From the NCBI RefSeq assembly GCF_028502605.1, contig NC_079232.1, forward strand, positions 2,294,001 through 2,358,000: DNA of 64,000 nucleotides, written 5' to 3'. Shown piece after piece: positions 45,713-57,261 of the stretch. The notes beneath the pieces are model-generated. The model was not told the origin of the DNA. It did no database searches and worked only from the letters and a program-made list of their open reading frames with translations. The position numbers were made by a program, and so were the translations under genes. Within the stretch, counting starts at the first letter, position 1; every line of letters begins with the position of its first letter. The stretch is from Trichoderma breve (lineage: Eukaryota > Ascomycota > Sordariomycetes > Hypocreales > Hypocreaceae).

Positions 45713-46245
45713 TTCGAGACCGACTTAAAGATGACAGGTTCTGATCTCGAATAGCATTCCCCCATCCCTTACCCAAGGCTCTCGGGACCTGTAAACCACA
45801 TGTCTCCTCAACCATTACAACTCGATTCGTCATACAATCGACCTTCCCAGGGGCGTCTCACTGGGACCAGATGACATCACCATATGACGAAAAACAAACA
45901 ACCATCTTCAATCTCTTCAGCGTCCAATCTACAAACCGCCCATCTCATTGAGTTTTCCAAACACACAATCTTAATATTGCAAGCAAGCGCTCTCAATCAT
46001 CTACACCTCCAGATGGGCTTCAACCATAAAAAGTTTTCACATCTATAGCGTCTGTACACGGGCTATGGTACCTCAAAAATACAAAGGAGAAGTGCAAAGC
46101 GGACTGCACTTTAATACGCGCGGTGTATCAAGGATGTGGGTGGGCAAAAAGTACAGTACGGCATTTGTTTTATTAACCACCTTTTGTAACATTTAGCAGC
46201 CATAGGCTATCACAGTTACAGCACAGAAAAAAAAACATCAAAAAT
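45713..46245. other. 3' flanks of convergent genes
   Basis: 533 bp between the stop codons of mpo1 and the minus-strand hypothetical gene. No feature is seen beyond ordinary UTR-like sequence. Confidence 0.5.
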
Positions 46246-47070
46246 CTATTCGTATCTCTCGCCCTTTTCCACTTCTCTTGCTGATGCGCAGACGAATGAC
46301 TCGTCCGAAGTCTTCCTCTCGAGGCCCTTTTGGAGCATCTTTAGTACCGAAGTCGAACGGCGGAGTCCACCGAGAGAAAGACTGGACACGTTGTGTGTGC
46401 TTTCGGCGTAATCTAGCAGGCCTTTAAAGCTATCTGGGCTAGTTGGTGTTCTTTCGCGGAACGGGACATATGCAGACGCAAACGAGTCCAACTCAAGACC
46501 TCGCGTGATGATGTTCCTTGGGCGGTGTGCTCGACCGCGCCGAGCTTCAAAGCCGTTATTCTGAGGTGGTTCAAGACGATATTCGAGACGCTGCTCAAGG
46601 TGTGATTCAGGTCGTTTCTCAAGGTGTGGTTCGAGACTTGGTTCAAGGCGATTGTACTCGTTGCGCAGTGAGCTAATGCCCGCATCCCGGACTCGCCTTA
46701 GACGATGGGAGGGAGGCCGTTCAGGATTGGAGTTGGATCGGCCAAGGCTGGCACTCACCTTGGTCACTGTGCTCTTTTCCTTCTCCTGGACCAGCATCGA
46801 ATTCTGGTTTGCCGCGATCGGAGGAGCGCTTACTCGTCGGACACTGTTATAGTATACATCACCACCCTTGCCTTTTTCTTCGCACTTTGGGCAGAGGGTA
46901 GCGCGCCGCTCGAACTGGGGGGTCTCGTGATGGTTTTGCTCGTAGGCGTAGGCGTAGGCGAGGCTGGAGAAGCAAGTTACCGAGTGGCGATGCTTAAGTT
47001 GTTGTTCAGCGCAGCGAATTGCGCGACGGCACATGTGGCCACAGTCGTACTGGATGATTTTTTCGCACAT
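46246..47070 (-). CDS. hypothetical protein with Cys/His-rich head
   Basis: A single 274-codon exon, function unknown. The head MCEKIIQYDCGHMCRRAIRC, with H/C residues (QLKHRHSVTC) and a further CPKCEEKGKG at about residue 60, suggests a small zinc-binding domain of a kind seen in many uncharacterised fungal proteins. The middle has a degenerate charged repeat (EPSLEPHLEKRPESHLEQRLEYRLEP) coded by about eight 12-bp units. The tail is Ser-rich with RSTSVLKMLQKGLERK. No membrane segment is present. It is divergent from the coiled-coil gene at 47.7 kb. Confidence 0.75.
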   Translation of the reverse strand: MCEKIIQYDCGHMCRRAIRCAEQQLKHRHSVTCFSSLAYAYAYEQNHHETPQFERRATLCPKCEEKGKGGDVYYNSVRRVSAPPIAANQNSMLVQEKEKSTVTKVSASLGRSNSNPERPPSHRLRRVRDAGISSLRNEYNRLEPSLEPHLEKRPESHLEQRLEYRLEPPQNNGFEARRGRAHRPRNIITRGLELDSFASAYVPFRERTPTSPDSFKGLLDYAESTHNVSSLSLGGLRRSTSVLKMLQKGLERKTSDESFVCASAREVEKGERYE

Positions 47071-47727
47071 GCTTGTTGTCGAGATCTCTGATTTGAGATC
47101 ATCTGCGACGGCATGTGTGGAGGTGGAGTAGACTGAAAGACAAGTCTAAATGGTCTCCTTCTCGCATGATATAGACAGTTGGGCGGAATGAAAAAGCGAA
47201 TGTGTTCAATAATGAAGATTTCTTGTGTGTTGGTTCTATGTTCATCGAAGAAGAAACTTGGTAAGTCGTCTCTCTATTCAATAGTAGGCAGTGAAGAAGT
47301 CTTGCGGGTCGGCGCTGTGAATCACCATCGCCTAGGAAGCAAGCTAAGGGGCATGCCCATATTCGTAGAATAAGCGGAATCTTGCACCTGAGATTGCCGA
47401 CCCAAGGCCATAAGTCATGATCTATAAATCTTTCTTCCCTTCTCTCTATCTTTCTGCCTTGACCGCTGCTCTCGTGATAGATGTAATAGTTGACCAGTTG
47501 GCAAACAGCTGGCAACTCACCGCCCACGCTACTATATAAATTCCTCTCTTTTCCTCCCCCCTCTCCTCTTCTTTCTTTTCTTTTTCTTTTTCTTTTCTTC
47601 TTCCTTGTAGTCATCTTTGCAGTTGGTACTGCAAGCCACGATTGTGGTTTTCGTCTTTGTTATTCTCCGATCGCCTATACCAAGGCTACGACATCTTGCG
47701 TTTCTTCACCAAAACCAACCAAGCAAA
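47071..47727. promoter_or_regulatory. divergent promoter with CAGCTGGCA elements, TATA box and CT tract
   Basis: For the plus-strand gene: CAGTTGGCA and CAGCTGGCA at 47495-47514, ACTATATAAA at 47531-47540, and an almost pure CT tract at 47541-47607. The ATG follows at 47728. Confidence 0.6.
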
Positions 47728-48573
47728 ATGGCGTCTCAGGATCGACATGAGCAGCTACAAGAATGCTACCCAGACGAGTCTTGGGCTTTGGGTATAGCTA
47801 GGGTTAGGAAGATGGTGGCAAAGTCCAAGAACAAGGGAACAGCGGCCCCGTCCAAGAAAAAGGAAGCCGTCACTACGTCAAAGGGCAAGGAAACCGTCAC
47901 TACACCGAGTAAGAATGAAAGTAGTGGGGAATTTTCATCGGAGAACGAAATCAACAAAACAGCAATGAGCCTTGAATTCCCGCAGTCCAGCAACCAGGCA
48001 GCAGAGCCGAGCTCAAGCAAACGCAAGAAGCTTAACGAAATGGAAATCTCAGAAACGACTGAAACGGTCTCTAAGGTGAAACTCGATGATCGAACTCATC
48101 TTGAGCTTGAGGAACTGAAAATGAGCTACAATGCCTTGCATACGGCCCATCAATACCTTGTGAAAGTTCAGAGGGACGGGGATGCGGAAACGGGACGGCT
48201 CATATATGAGCTAAAGATGAAGCTGAATGAAATACAAATCAAGATCGAAAGACAGGTTGACATACTTGATTTGAAACAAGGGAGAAATGAGCGGGAGTTT
48301 TCACGCGCAATGGAAACCAATCAAGAGAGGATTATGACGGAACTGGAATTATCCAACAACCGTCACGAGAGTGAGCTTAGACTTTTGCGACTGAAACTCG
48401 AACGCCTTGCGAAAGAGAACGAGCAGTTGAAGAAGGAGAATTTGGAGCAGAAAGCGGGAAAACGAAAGCTGGAAGAGAGAATTTATGCTCTGGAGGAGAG
48501 TTTCAATGGTTTCCGAGCAGAACACACGTGGAAGGTCGGTGAGATGTGGAGGCGTATGATGGGGATGGAGTAA
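47728..48573 (+). CDS. hypothetical coiled-coil protein
   Basis: A 281-aa single-exon protein with no recognised domain. Residues about 30-105 are low-complexity, Lys/Ser/Thr-rich with a nuclear-type signal (SSSKRKKLNE). Residues about 120-270 form long heptad-patterned coiled coil (LELEELKMSYNALHTAHQYL, then RLLRLKLERLAKENEQLKKEN). The ATG at 47728 has AAAATGG context and lies behind a TATA box and CT tract; open frame upstream lacks support. Probably a lineage-specific structural or regulatory protein; function unknown. Confidence 0.75.
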   Translation: MASQDRHEQLQECYPDESWALGIARVRKMVAKSKNKGTAAPSKKKEAVTTSKGKETVTTPSKNESSGEFSSENEINKTAMSLEFPQSSNQAAEPSSSKRKKLNEMEISETTETVSKVKLDDRTHLELEELKMSYNALHTAHQYLVKVQRDGDAETGRLIYELKMKLNEIQIKIERQVDILDLKQGRNEREFSRAMETNQERIMTELELSNNRHESELRLLRLKLERLAKENEQLKKENLEQKAGKRKLEERIYALEESFNGFRAEHTWKVGEMWRRMMGME

Positions 48574-49371
48574 ACCGTGCCTGAGGAGAATCAAGGCGCA
48601 TGGTAGAAAACCGATGGATCTATGGGAGAGAAGACAAAAGAGTTACGATTTGCTGGCTTCTATGGACGGAGATTTTGGGCTCAGTTCACAACAAAGACGA
48701 AACAATTTGCTGATTAGGTTCGATAAGGAATAGGGAATGAATGCATCAGTCTGAAAGCGAGAAGAGGAGCCACAGTTATTGAGACACGTTAAGAATAAAT
48801 TGTTCATTTCTTCAAATGACGTTTGATGGTGTTGTTTTTCCCCCCAACTTATCTCCTCCTTTACATACCGTAGGTGTTGCATGAGGTTATGACAGCCGTT
48901 GTGCTATTCGAATCAATGTCTGTTTCACATTATTCAAACTCTTCGCGTTTATACTCAGACCAAGGGGTTTTGTTTTTCAAATTCGTAAAGCATTTTACAA
49001 CTAATTAGCTAGGGAGTATCTTGTTTCACAGTCTTGTGGTTACCATCAGCCATCCTCATCTGGTCGGGGGATTAGGGGGAAAGGGGAAGGCAGACAAAGA
49101 AAGAAAAGCAAAGGAAACAAACAAAGGAAAAATACGAGACGAAAAATACCAAATCGTGTCCCATCAAAGCAAAGAGAAACCAGGCCTCCCACTTCAATCT
49201 TTCCGTTACGTGCTCCCTGATCTGCCTGACCATAAAATCCCTCTACTCTCGATTTCGAATTTGCGAATTTTGTCCCATCCCAATTCGAGTTTCTTGTACA
49301 AAGGCCAGTATAAGATTGACAGGCACCTTGTCAGTTCTCTGTGCCTGTAGTAGAGTGATATTTAGTCATCT
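48574..49371. other. 3' flanks of convergent hypothetical genes
   Basis: About 800 bp without a recognisable gene; A-rich around 49085-49150. Confidence 0.5.
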
Positions 49372-50325
49372 CTAAATGTCAAACCGCCCTATAATTGGAG
49401 AAGAAGGGTCTGGACTGCAACAGTGAATACTCTCATCAGGTGCGGTTTCGTTTGAAGCAGTCTTTCCAGTCTCTTTGTTAACATAACGGTTGGAAGTATC
49501 GATACTCTCTGATTTTGGTATCTGAGGCGTTTCAGACCTAGGGTTAACAAGGTGCCAATACGACGTCGGTAAATTAGGTAACGATTGAACTTCCGGAGTC
49601 ATGACATCTTCTGGAGCTGTTTCAAGCATCCAAGGGTATTTCTCAGCAAGATCAGGAAACCAGCTTTGCTTTGAACAGGCACAGGGGCCATAAATCACGC
49701 GCAGAAACCAGAAATGGATCCAAGTGGCGCCGCTGCTGTGCGCGTCCAAAGAGATCTTGTGATTCGAAATGCCAAGTGCGCTTAGATTCATCGAGAAGTC
49801 CATACTAGGCGCAAGGCGCCTGAATTCCTCTCGCATTTCGTTGGACCAAGAATGTTGTTCATCGCAGTACTTTTCCTTAAGTTCTGCCAGAACGTTTACG
49901 GTTGGGAGATTGGATATCCTCCCATCCAATGGGAATAGCTCCCTCGTAAGTTCTTCAAACTCGCTGGGGATCTTGTAACTCTTGATGCATACTTTTTGCT
50001 TGCAGGCGCTATCATCTAGTACAAATTTTACTTTCTTTCGTGTCGATGATGACGGTGATGACGGGGATGCTGCCCGTTTCCCAGACAAAGCTAGCTTTTG
50101 CAGAAGTTCCTCTCCATTATCAATTGTTACGGCTTGTTTATTGGCACGTCTTCGTCCATGAGATCGTCTTGGTTGGCGAGATCGTTTTCGTGATTCCACG
50201 ATGGCCAGCTCGCCATCTGCTTCGAGGAGAATTGGTGGCTCGGATCCATCACTTGTCGACGACTCATCCCTGGGGTTTCGGCAGTCTGCCTTTTCATCCT
50301 TTTTTGCAGAGGCACGAACTTCCAT
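49372..50325 (-). CDS. hypothetical nuclear-type basic protein
   Basis: A 317-aa single-exon protein, unrecognised. The first 100 residues are charged and basic with RKRSRQPRRSHGRRR, a likely nuclear signal. The middle part (SFEELTRELFPLDGRISNLPTVNVLAELKEKY-like, about 120-165) and a hydrophobic patch with aromatic residues (ATWIHFWFLRVIYGPCAC, about 205) look folded. The C-terminus is Pro/Ser-rich. On the coding strand an ACTATATAA box (50466-50458) lies 133 bp upstream of the ATG, similar to two other hypothetical genes here. Confidence 0.65.
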   Translation of the reverse strand: MEVRASAKKDEKADCRNPRDESSTSDGSEPPILLEADGELAIVESRKRSRQPRRSHGRRRANKQAVTIDNGEELLQKLALSGKRAASPSSPSSSTRKKVKFVLDDSACKQKVCIKSYKIPSEFEELTRELFPLDGRISNLPTVNVLAELKEKYCDEQHSWSNEMREEFRRLAPSMDFSMNLSALGISNHKISLDAHSSGATWIHFWFLRVIYGPCACSKQSWFPDLAEKYPWMLETAPEDVMTPEVQSLPNLPTSYWHLVNPRSETPQIPKSESIDTSNRYVNKETGKTASNETAPDESIHCCSPDPSSPIIGRFDI

Positions 50326-51147
50326 TTTGGCATGACTCCACGCTTCTTTGTTGAAGATGGAAGATGAGAAATATTAAGAAATATTGTTCAAAGAGTAATG
50401 TGAATGACAATGGGAGAATGGAGAGATGAAAGGGGCAGATGTGGATTTGAGTTCAGATTATATAGTTTTTGTCAGTAGTCGGCGAATCAAACGGCTGCCA
50501 ATGAACAAAGGGAAGCTGATGAACAAAGAGAAGCTGATGAACAAAGAGAAGCTGATGAACAAAGAGAAGCTGATGAACAAAGAGAAGCTGATGAACAAAG
50601 AGAAGCTTGTGATCAGAGGCTGACGAATAAGGTGGCTGCTGGTGAACAAAGAAAGATGGCAGAGGCAAGGTAGGCGAATGAAAAGAGGAGGAGACAAAGA
50701 AGATGCAGAATCTCTTCCGTCAGATGATCTGTCTGCATTACAGCTAAGGAGCAAGTTGGTAGCAAACAACTCGATCGCTTCCCATCTGATAGGTCGCAAT
50801 TGCAACATCACAAAACCCCAAGTAACTCTGCAGGGGTCTAACAATAGAGTGCAGCCTGGAGAGGCCTCTCAGCCACTGAGATACCTCTACACCCCTTTTA
50901 AGCATCATCACTTAGACAAAGATAAAGGTTCATGTATGCAATAAGATTCTTTTTTTAACGTAAACGCCTAGTCGCCTGTTTTATCTCTCTTCCCGCTCCA
51001 TCCATCCATCCATGTTCCACTTCTCCGTGGTCCTCCCCTTCCCCATGCCCATTGGTGCCTAGGTAGCACCGAATTATAACCCAAAGGGCTCATTGCAAGC
51101 CATTAGAACAAAGAATAAATGAGACACTTGTATACAGGGTATATAAT
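50326..51147. other. intergenic region with an 18-bp minisatellite
   Basis: Promoter of the hypothetical gene at 49.4-50.3 kb, the minisatellite at 50494-50604 and the 3' flank of the carbamoyl-phosphate synthase gene. Confidence 0.55.
50494..50604 (+). repeat. 18-bp minisatellite (GCTGATGAACAAAGAGAA), five perfect units
   Basis: Perfect units start at 50515, 50533, 50551, 50569 and 50587. A degenerate unit precedes (50494-50514), and GAACAAAGAAAGATGGC resembles one further downstream. In one plus frame each unit reads Ala-Asp-Glu-Gln-Arg-Glu. Confidence 0.95.
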
Positions 51148-54100
51148 TTACAGGGGCTTGCCGCCAATGAAGTCAGACCAAGCGCGGACTTCGGAGGGGA
51201 TGCCCTCGGGGCGAGGAAGCTTCTCGCTCATGCACTGGGCGAAAAGGATAGCGGTCTAATGAAAGGTTAGTACAGTTGTTACTTTAATTAGATGTGAGGG
51301 TCGTGTGATGAAACACTTACCTGGGGCTCCATGAACAGAGGCACGCCAAAGTCGACGGCGTTTCGGCGCATGACATAGTCGACATCGGAGGTGGTCTTGC
51401 CACGGGCAAGGGCCAAGTTGAAGACACCGCGGATGTCGTACTTCTTGAAGACCTCACGGAGAGCACGCTTGTCCTCGGTGGGGAACTCAATCACCTCAAC
51501 CTTGACCTGGTGTTTTGAGCTGGTCTCAATGAAGTTCTTGACATCGTTGCTGGCGGCGTACAGAGTGTAGCCGAGAGGCGCAAGGTAGTCGACGACCTGG
51601 GTCAACCAAGACTTATCGATTTCACCACCGAAAAGCAGACCCTCGCCAGGCTCAGGCATACGGAAGTTCATGGTGGATTGGAGAGAAGTCCAGTAAGCCT
51701 CAACGAGGTTCTTTCCGAAGCAGGCCATCTCACCAGTAGAAGCCATCTCGACGCCCAAGAAGGGATCCGCACCAGCGAGACGAGTCCAGGAGAACTGGGG
51801 CACCTTGGTGGCAAGGTAATCACGCTCGATGGCCATGAGATCGGTGGGCTCAGGGACATTCTTGCCAACGAGGGCCTTGGTAGCAACATCAATGAAGTTG
51901 GTTCCAAGGACCTTGCTAACGAAGGGGAATGATCGAGAAGCACGGAGGTTGCACTCGATGACCTTGAGCAGAGGCTCGCCACCCTCGGGATTTTCAGCCT
52001 TGATGATCTGCATGTTGAAGGGACCAGTAATCTTCCAGGCCTTGGCAACCTTCTGTGCAATCTCCTTCAGACGCTCCATGATGCTGGCATCAAGGTTGAC
52101 AGGAGGTAGAACAAGGGTAGCGTCACCGGAGTGGACACCAGCCTGCTCAACGTGCTCACTGACGGCGTGGATAACCAGGTTACCCTCAGAAGCAACACCA
52201 TCGACATCAATTTCCTGAGCGCCCTCGATGAACTTGGTGATAACAACGGGGTGGTCGGGGGAAACGTTGGCTGCAGCCTCCAGCTTCTCCTTGAGGTCCT
52301 CCTGGCTGCGGATGACAGTCATAGCAGCTCCAGAGAGAACATAACTGGGACGAACCAGGACAGGGTAGCCCACTTGGTTGGCAAAGTCTTCAGCCTCCTG
52401 AACAGAGGTGAGCTCCTTCCATGCAGGCTGGTCAACACCGATGCTGTCAAGAATCTCAGAGAATTTTTGACGGTCCTCGGCCTTGTCAATGTCCTTGGGA
52501 TCAGTGCCAAGCACGTTAGCGCCGCCAGTCTCCTGCAGGCGAAGGGCGATGTTCTGGGGTAGCTGACCGCCCACAGACACCACAACACCAGATGCGTTCT
52601 CCAGCTCGTAGATATCCATGACACGCTCGTAGCTCAACTCTTCAAAGTAAAGCTTATCAGCAGTGTCGAAATCGGTGCTGTAAGTCTCCGGGTTATAGTT
52701 GATCATTACAGTCTTCTCTCCCATCTCTCGAAGAGCCTGGGTAGCTCCAACAGCACACCAGTCGAACTCGACCGAGCTGCCGATACGGTAGACACCACTA
52801 CCAAGGATAACAGTACCCTTATCTTCAAAAGTGACGTCATGAGAAGATCCGTTGTAAGTGGTATACAGGTAGTTAGTGTCAGCAGGGAACTCTGCAGCCA
52901 GGGTATCAATCTTCTTAACCCATGGTCGAATGTCGAAGCTCAGACGACGAGCTCGAACTTCGTCTTCGGTGCTGTTGACAGCGTTTGCAATCTGTCGATC
53001 GGAGAAACCCATCTTCTTTGCCTTGAGGATCTGTTCCTTCTGCAGGGCATCGAGGCTACCAGCAGTTTGAAGCTCACGAGTGCAGTCAACAATATTCTGG
53101 AGCTTGTACAGGAACCACTTGTCAATCTTTGTCAAGTCGTGAACCTTTTCAACAGAGTAGTTTTCATGGAGCATGGCCTGGCCAACAGCGAGCCATCGGC
53201 GATCGGTAGGGTTTTGAAGCTCAAAGTCGAGGTCTTCGAACTTGTCACCCTGGAAACCGACAAACTTGGGATCAACCTGGCGGATAGCCTTCTGGAAAGA
53301 CTCTTCAAAGGTTCGACCGATAGCCATAACCTCACCAACAGACTTCATAGCACTTCCAATGTCGCGCTTCACGTGCTGGAACTTGGAAAGATCCCATCGA
53401 GGGATCTTGGTGACGATGTAATCCAAAGAGGGTTCAAAGTTGGCAGTGGTGGTTTTGGTAACAGCGTTGGGGAGCTCAGGAAGACTGTGTCCCAAACCGA
53501 TCTTGGCAGCAGTATAAGCCAGAGGGTATCCGGTAGCCTTGGAAGCAAGTGCGGAAGATCGCGAAAGACGGGCGTTGACCTCAATGACACGGTAGTCGAG
53601 ACCGTCGGGCTGCAGGGCGTATTGGACGTTACACTCTCCGACGACACCCAGATGACGGACGATCTTAATGGCGGCGGTACGGAGCATGTGGTACTCCTCG
53701 TCACTCAGCGTTTGACTAGGAGCCACGACAATGGAGTCACCAGTGTGAATACCCAGGGGGTCGAAGTTCTCCATGTTGCAAACGGTGATACAGTTGTTGT
53801 TGGCGTCTCGAACAACCTCATACTCGACTTCCTTCCATCCCTTGAGTGATTTTTCAACCAGAATCTGGGGGGAAAGAGTGAGTGATCGAGCAGCCATGTT
53901 ACGAAGCTCCTCTTCGTTGTTGGCGAAACCGGATCCCAGACCACCAAGGGCATAAGCAGCGCGAACAATGATGGGGTATCCGATCTTATCAGCGGCACTG
54001 AGAGCCTCATCCACGGTGCTGACAGCAATTGACTTGGCAATGGGAATGTTGATCTCTTCAAGAGCCTTGGCAAAGAGGTCTCGGTCCTCACTGACCTCGA

Positions 54101-54852
54101 GGGTCCTCACACTAGTGCCGAGAACCTTGACGCCATACTTCTCAAACAGACCTTGTCGCTGCATCTGGACGCCCAAGTTGAGGGCAGTCTGACCACCGAA
54201 AGACAGGAAAATACCATCGGGCTTCTCCTTTTCGATGACATAGCTGACATATTCCGGGGTAACGGGCAGATAGTAGACTTCATCGGCAAGGGAGTGGTTG
54301 GTTTGAATGGTTGCAATGTTGGGGTTAATGAGGACGGAAGCGACACCGGCCTCCTTGAGGGCCTTCAGAGCTTGTGATCCTGTAGCGTGTCTTGTCAGTC
54401 GGCGTATAACTTGTTTCGGGGCTCTGTAACGGCTCTTTTCCCCACCACGACCACGATGTAGGTGTAGCAACGCATGGGAAACAGGAAACGCTCCGAGATC
54501 GCTTACCTGAATAATCGAATTCACCAGCCTGTCCAATGGCAAGGCCTCCACTACCAATAACAAGGACCTTCTTGACATCGACATTCAACTTGGGCTTGAT
54601 AACCCCGCTATCGAGGTACGCCTTGGGATTGGGGGCTGTCTGGGTAGCCGAGGAATACGGCCGGAAGACCGAAATCGTGCCCAATCGTTTGGTGACTTTC
54701 GGTGCAACCGAGTTCCTGGCCTGGGACTTCAAAGCGGCCGTGGTAAAGAGACGAGTCGGGAGAGCTCGGGGGAGCCGGGCGGTACTCCGGAGCAAAGCCG
54801 GAGCCGGGGCCCGGGCGGCGGACAGGGCCGAAGAGAACATTGTCGCCGGCAT
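51148..54852 (-). CDS. cpa2: arginine-specific carbamoyl-phosphate synthase, large subunit (mitochondrial)
   Basis: Exons 54852-54507, 54379-51321 and 51255-51148 give 1170 aa, the normal fungal length. It makes carbamoyl phosphate from glutamine-derived ammonia, bicarbonate and two ATP for arginine synthesis. The first 60 residues are Ala/Arg/Ser-rich without acids, a mitochondrial presequence. Then come the first ATP-grasp half ([59 protein letters not shown]), the oligomerisation region, the second ATP-grasp half (VILGSGVYRIGSSVEFDWC, VRPSYVLSGAAM) and the C-terminal MGS-like regulatory domain. The splice at residue 116 falls inside the first nucleotide-binding motif and restores it. Lack of fused GATase or ATCase domains separates it from the pyrimidine enzyme. 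Neurospora calls the orthologue arg-3. Confidence 0.97.
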
Positions 54853-56916
54853 TGCAGTTTGTCAATGCCTTTTTCTTGATTCCCAATTGACTCGTGAGTC
54901 GACAAGGGAAAAGGCTTCGCAAACAAAAAAAAAAGTTACAGTGGTGGGGTTGAGGCTAAATCGGGACAGGTATTTCAAGCTGACAAAGCCCTCCACAGGT
55001 GGTCTTAAAGTTTCTTGTTAGTTGGCATTGTGAAGGGGGAGTTGCAGTAGGACCAACCAGAAAGATAGTCCTATAGGATACAATATTAGCATTTTGAACA
55101 ATTGAATCGGATTTTTATGATTTAAGCAAACGAGGGTTGTTCCGAAGCTGCAAATGCGGGGAGGGATTGCATGCAGACGGCACGTGGGGGCAGTGAAGAG
55201 CTGCATACCTGAGAAGTGAATTCCGACGGGTGCCCGTTCATAAGGGCGGATTGAGAAACGGAAAGTCGAAGATGTAAAAGCGAGGCACAAGGCACTCTGG
55301 ATAGCAGATTGAATTGAGCTGATGCGGGATTTGCACGAGGTGCAATTGGACTGTTGACTTCTGACAGATGGTGGGAAAAAGAAAAGAAAAAAAAGAAAAA
55401 AAGAGCAGAAAAACAAGACGCACGGGATGTGCTACTTTAACAAGTGCGGCTTGTCCTGTTTGGGCGAGCTCTGGGGCGCCGATATCGTTGTGGCTCGTGT
55501 GCCCTATTCGACAATGCAGTTTGGAAAACGAGAAGAGAAGAGTCACCGATTAGATAACAGTTGAGCCCCCAGCTTTTTTTCTCTGTCTCTCTTCTCCTAA
55601 ACCAGTCTTGGTGAGAGATATTAAGCAGACAAGTGGAAGAAACGGGTGGAGCCAGATCCAATCCGAGATTAATTTTGACGCGGTCCCATCTGAGAAAAAT
55701 TTCCACGCCAAAGGAAAAAACCATGACGTTGTGGGGGGCTGCACACGACATTCACAAGGGCGCCAATCAGGGAAGATGCTTCATTGCAAGGCGTTGTTGA
55801 CTTGAAGGAGACGGTGTCACGAGCAATTGTGGAAACAAAAGTCTGCTGGTTTCAAAACTAGATGACAGCATGAGGTTATTGTTGCCGTTGTATGCATTCA
55901 TGTTATTGCACCTCTTGTTTGTTGGTTTTCTGCTGTGCGAGCGTCAGTCACCACTTGGGCTGATCATCCTCGAAACCAAGCCCTAGCATTGAGACACATG
56001 TATCCCGCTAACCACTGGAAATGAGATCAATCTACGGAGTAGCGTGCTGACATTGACAATTGAACCCTATCATAACCAGCCAATAAGCATCGACAGGTTT
56101 CGATTGGGTTTCCCTTACAGTTGAATGGCAGCATCTCGGACTTGGCTGAATCGGTGGCTGCACGGGCCATCGCCCAAGATCCATCGTTTCTACCGTAGTT
56201 GCCGCCCATCTATTGCTCGTTAGAGCGTTTCCGTTTAGCTCCGGTATCGCACATTTCTGGTGAGTCTCATTTCGAGGAGCTGAATATGACTCTGTCACAG
56301 CATCAACTCGCCAAGTCGAGTCTCGAGATTTCATCGGAATTAATCTGGAATTTCTCGGCAAGTGTACGTAGACGTGTAGACATGTATCTTCACCCATAGT
56401 GTAACTTCGATCTCAAGGCAAAGAACCTTTAGTCTACCCTGTAACTTTAATAAAACAAAAGGGAGCTTTCCGAGCTGCAGCACATAAAAAGTTGGTGGTA
56501 TGATCAGCTTATAGAAGAAATACCTATCATAACAGAATAGTCTTGGAATATTGATGCTGAATTCTGCAAATCACGCCACGGCAACCACTCAAAGAGGTAT
56601 ATGAGTACATTTACCTGCACTAACCTATGCGAATTGTTTCCTCCTAGGTGAACACTCGTAGACGTCGTTGGGTGCTGATTGTTATTTCATGCTTAACATC
56701 GAGACATTCTCCGGGCAATGAAAGCTGATGCCAGAGATTCGTTGGTATGGAGCAAAACAGCCACGGACTCCCTCGCTTTGTGTAACATGGTGTGTTGATG
56801 CTCATATTACGCTTTTGACGAAAACCGTGGGTGACCCAACACAGGCTGGCCAGCTGTTACCATAACGTATATACAAATAGGAATGAAGAGGACCCAGAGC
56901 CATTTAAGCTACCCTC
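54853..56916. other. intergenic region, cpa2 promoter side
   Basis: 2 kb without a supported gene. Contains the CPC1-type site, an A-rich tract (55376-55410) and a TACGGAGTA word at 56033. Open frames on both strands lack recognisable content. Confidence 0.5.
54888..54901. promoter_or_regulatory. CPC1/Gcn4-type site in the cpa2 leader
   Basis: TGACTCGTGAGTCG contains TGACTC and an inverted GAGTC copy, 36-49 bp upstream of the cpa2 ATG. TGACTC is the core recognised by the cross-pathway control factor CPC1/Gcn4, which raises amino-acid synthesis genes on starvation. The very short distance to the ATG is unusual. Confidence 0.45.
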
Positions 56917-57261
56917 CTAACAAGAGTCTGCGTGTTGATAGTAGTATCTGCAATACAACACCGAGCAGGACGCTACCACACAAGCCAGACATCCCAATAG
57001 CGAGAGCAAGTGTCGGCTTTTTTCTCTTTTCTCCCATTGCTCACATTCTTGTCTGAAAACCCTGAGACCCTCTTGATGTCTCTCAATACTGTCACTAAAC
57101 CGGGTCAATGCTTCCATCATCGCCTCTATTCGTTCAAGTAAAGACTGATCATGATGGTCGCACAGTCGCCCAACTTTGGCCTCCACTCGGTTCAGGCCCT
57201 CGGCGATCTTCTGGTAGCCTTTTTTCGGATTGAGAATCCCAGTCTTCAGCATCAACTCCAT
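56917..57261 (-). CDS. small coiled-coil, tail-anchored hypothetical protein
   Basis: A 114-aa single-exon protein starting at the first ATG of the frame (57261). The frame stays open upstream without ATG, so a longer spliced form is possible. Residues about 15-85 are amphipathic helix and coiled coil (KIAEGLNRVEAKVGRL, LLERIEAMMEALTRFSDSIERHQEGLRVF). A hydrophobic segment at about 89-105 (LLSLLGCLACVVASCSVLYC) near the C-terminus would serve as a tail anchor. No family is recognised. Confidence 0.5.
   Translation of the reverse strand: MELMLKTGILNPKKGYQKIAEGLNRVEAKVGRLCDHHDQSLLERIEAMMEALTRFSDSIERHQEGLRVFRQECEQWEKREKSRHLLSLLGCLACVVASCSVLYCRYYYQHADSC

Noticed and set aside
50515..50604. CRISPR-like array
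   Set aside because: Units are directly adjacent with no spacers, and the genome is eukaryotic; it is a minisatellite.
52839..53849. 336-codon open frame on the plus strand opposite cpa2
   Set aside because: It lies wholly antisense to the conserved cpa2 exon; its length follows from codon bias of that gene, and it has no domain of its own.
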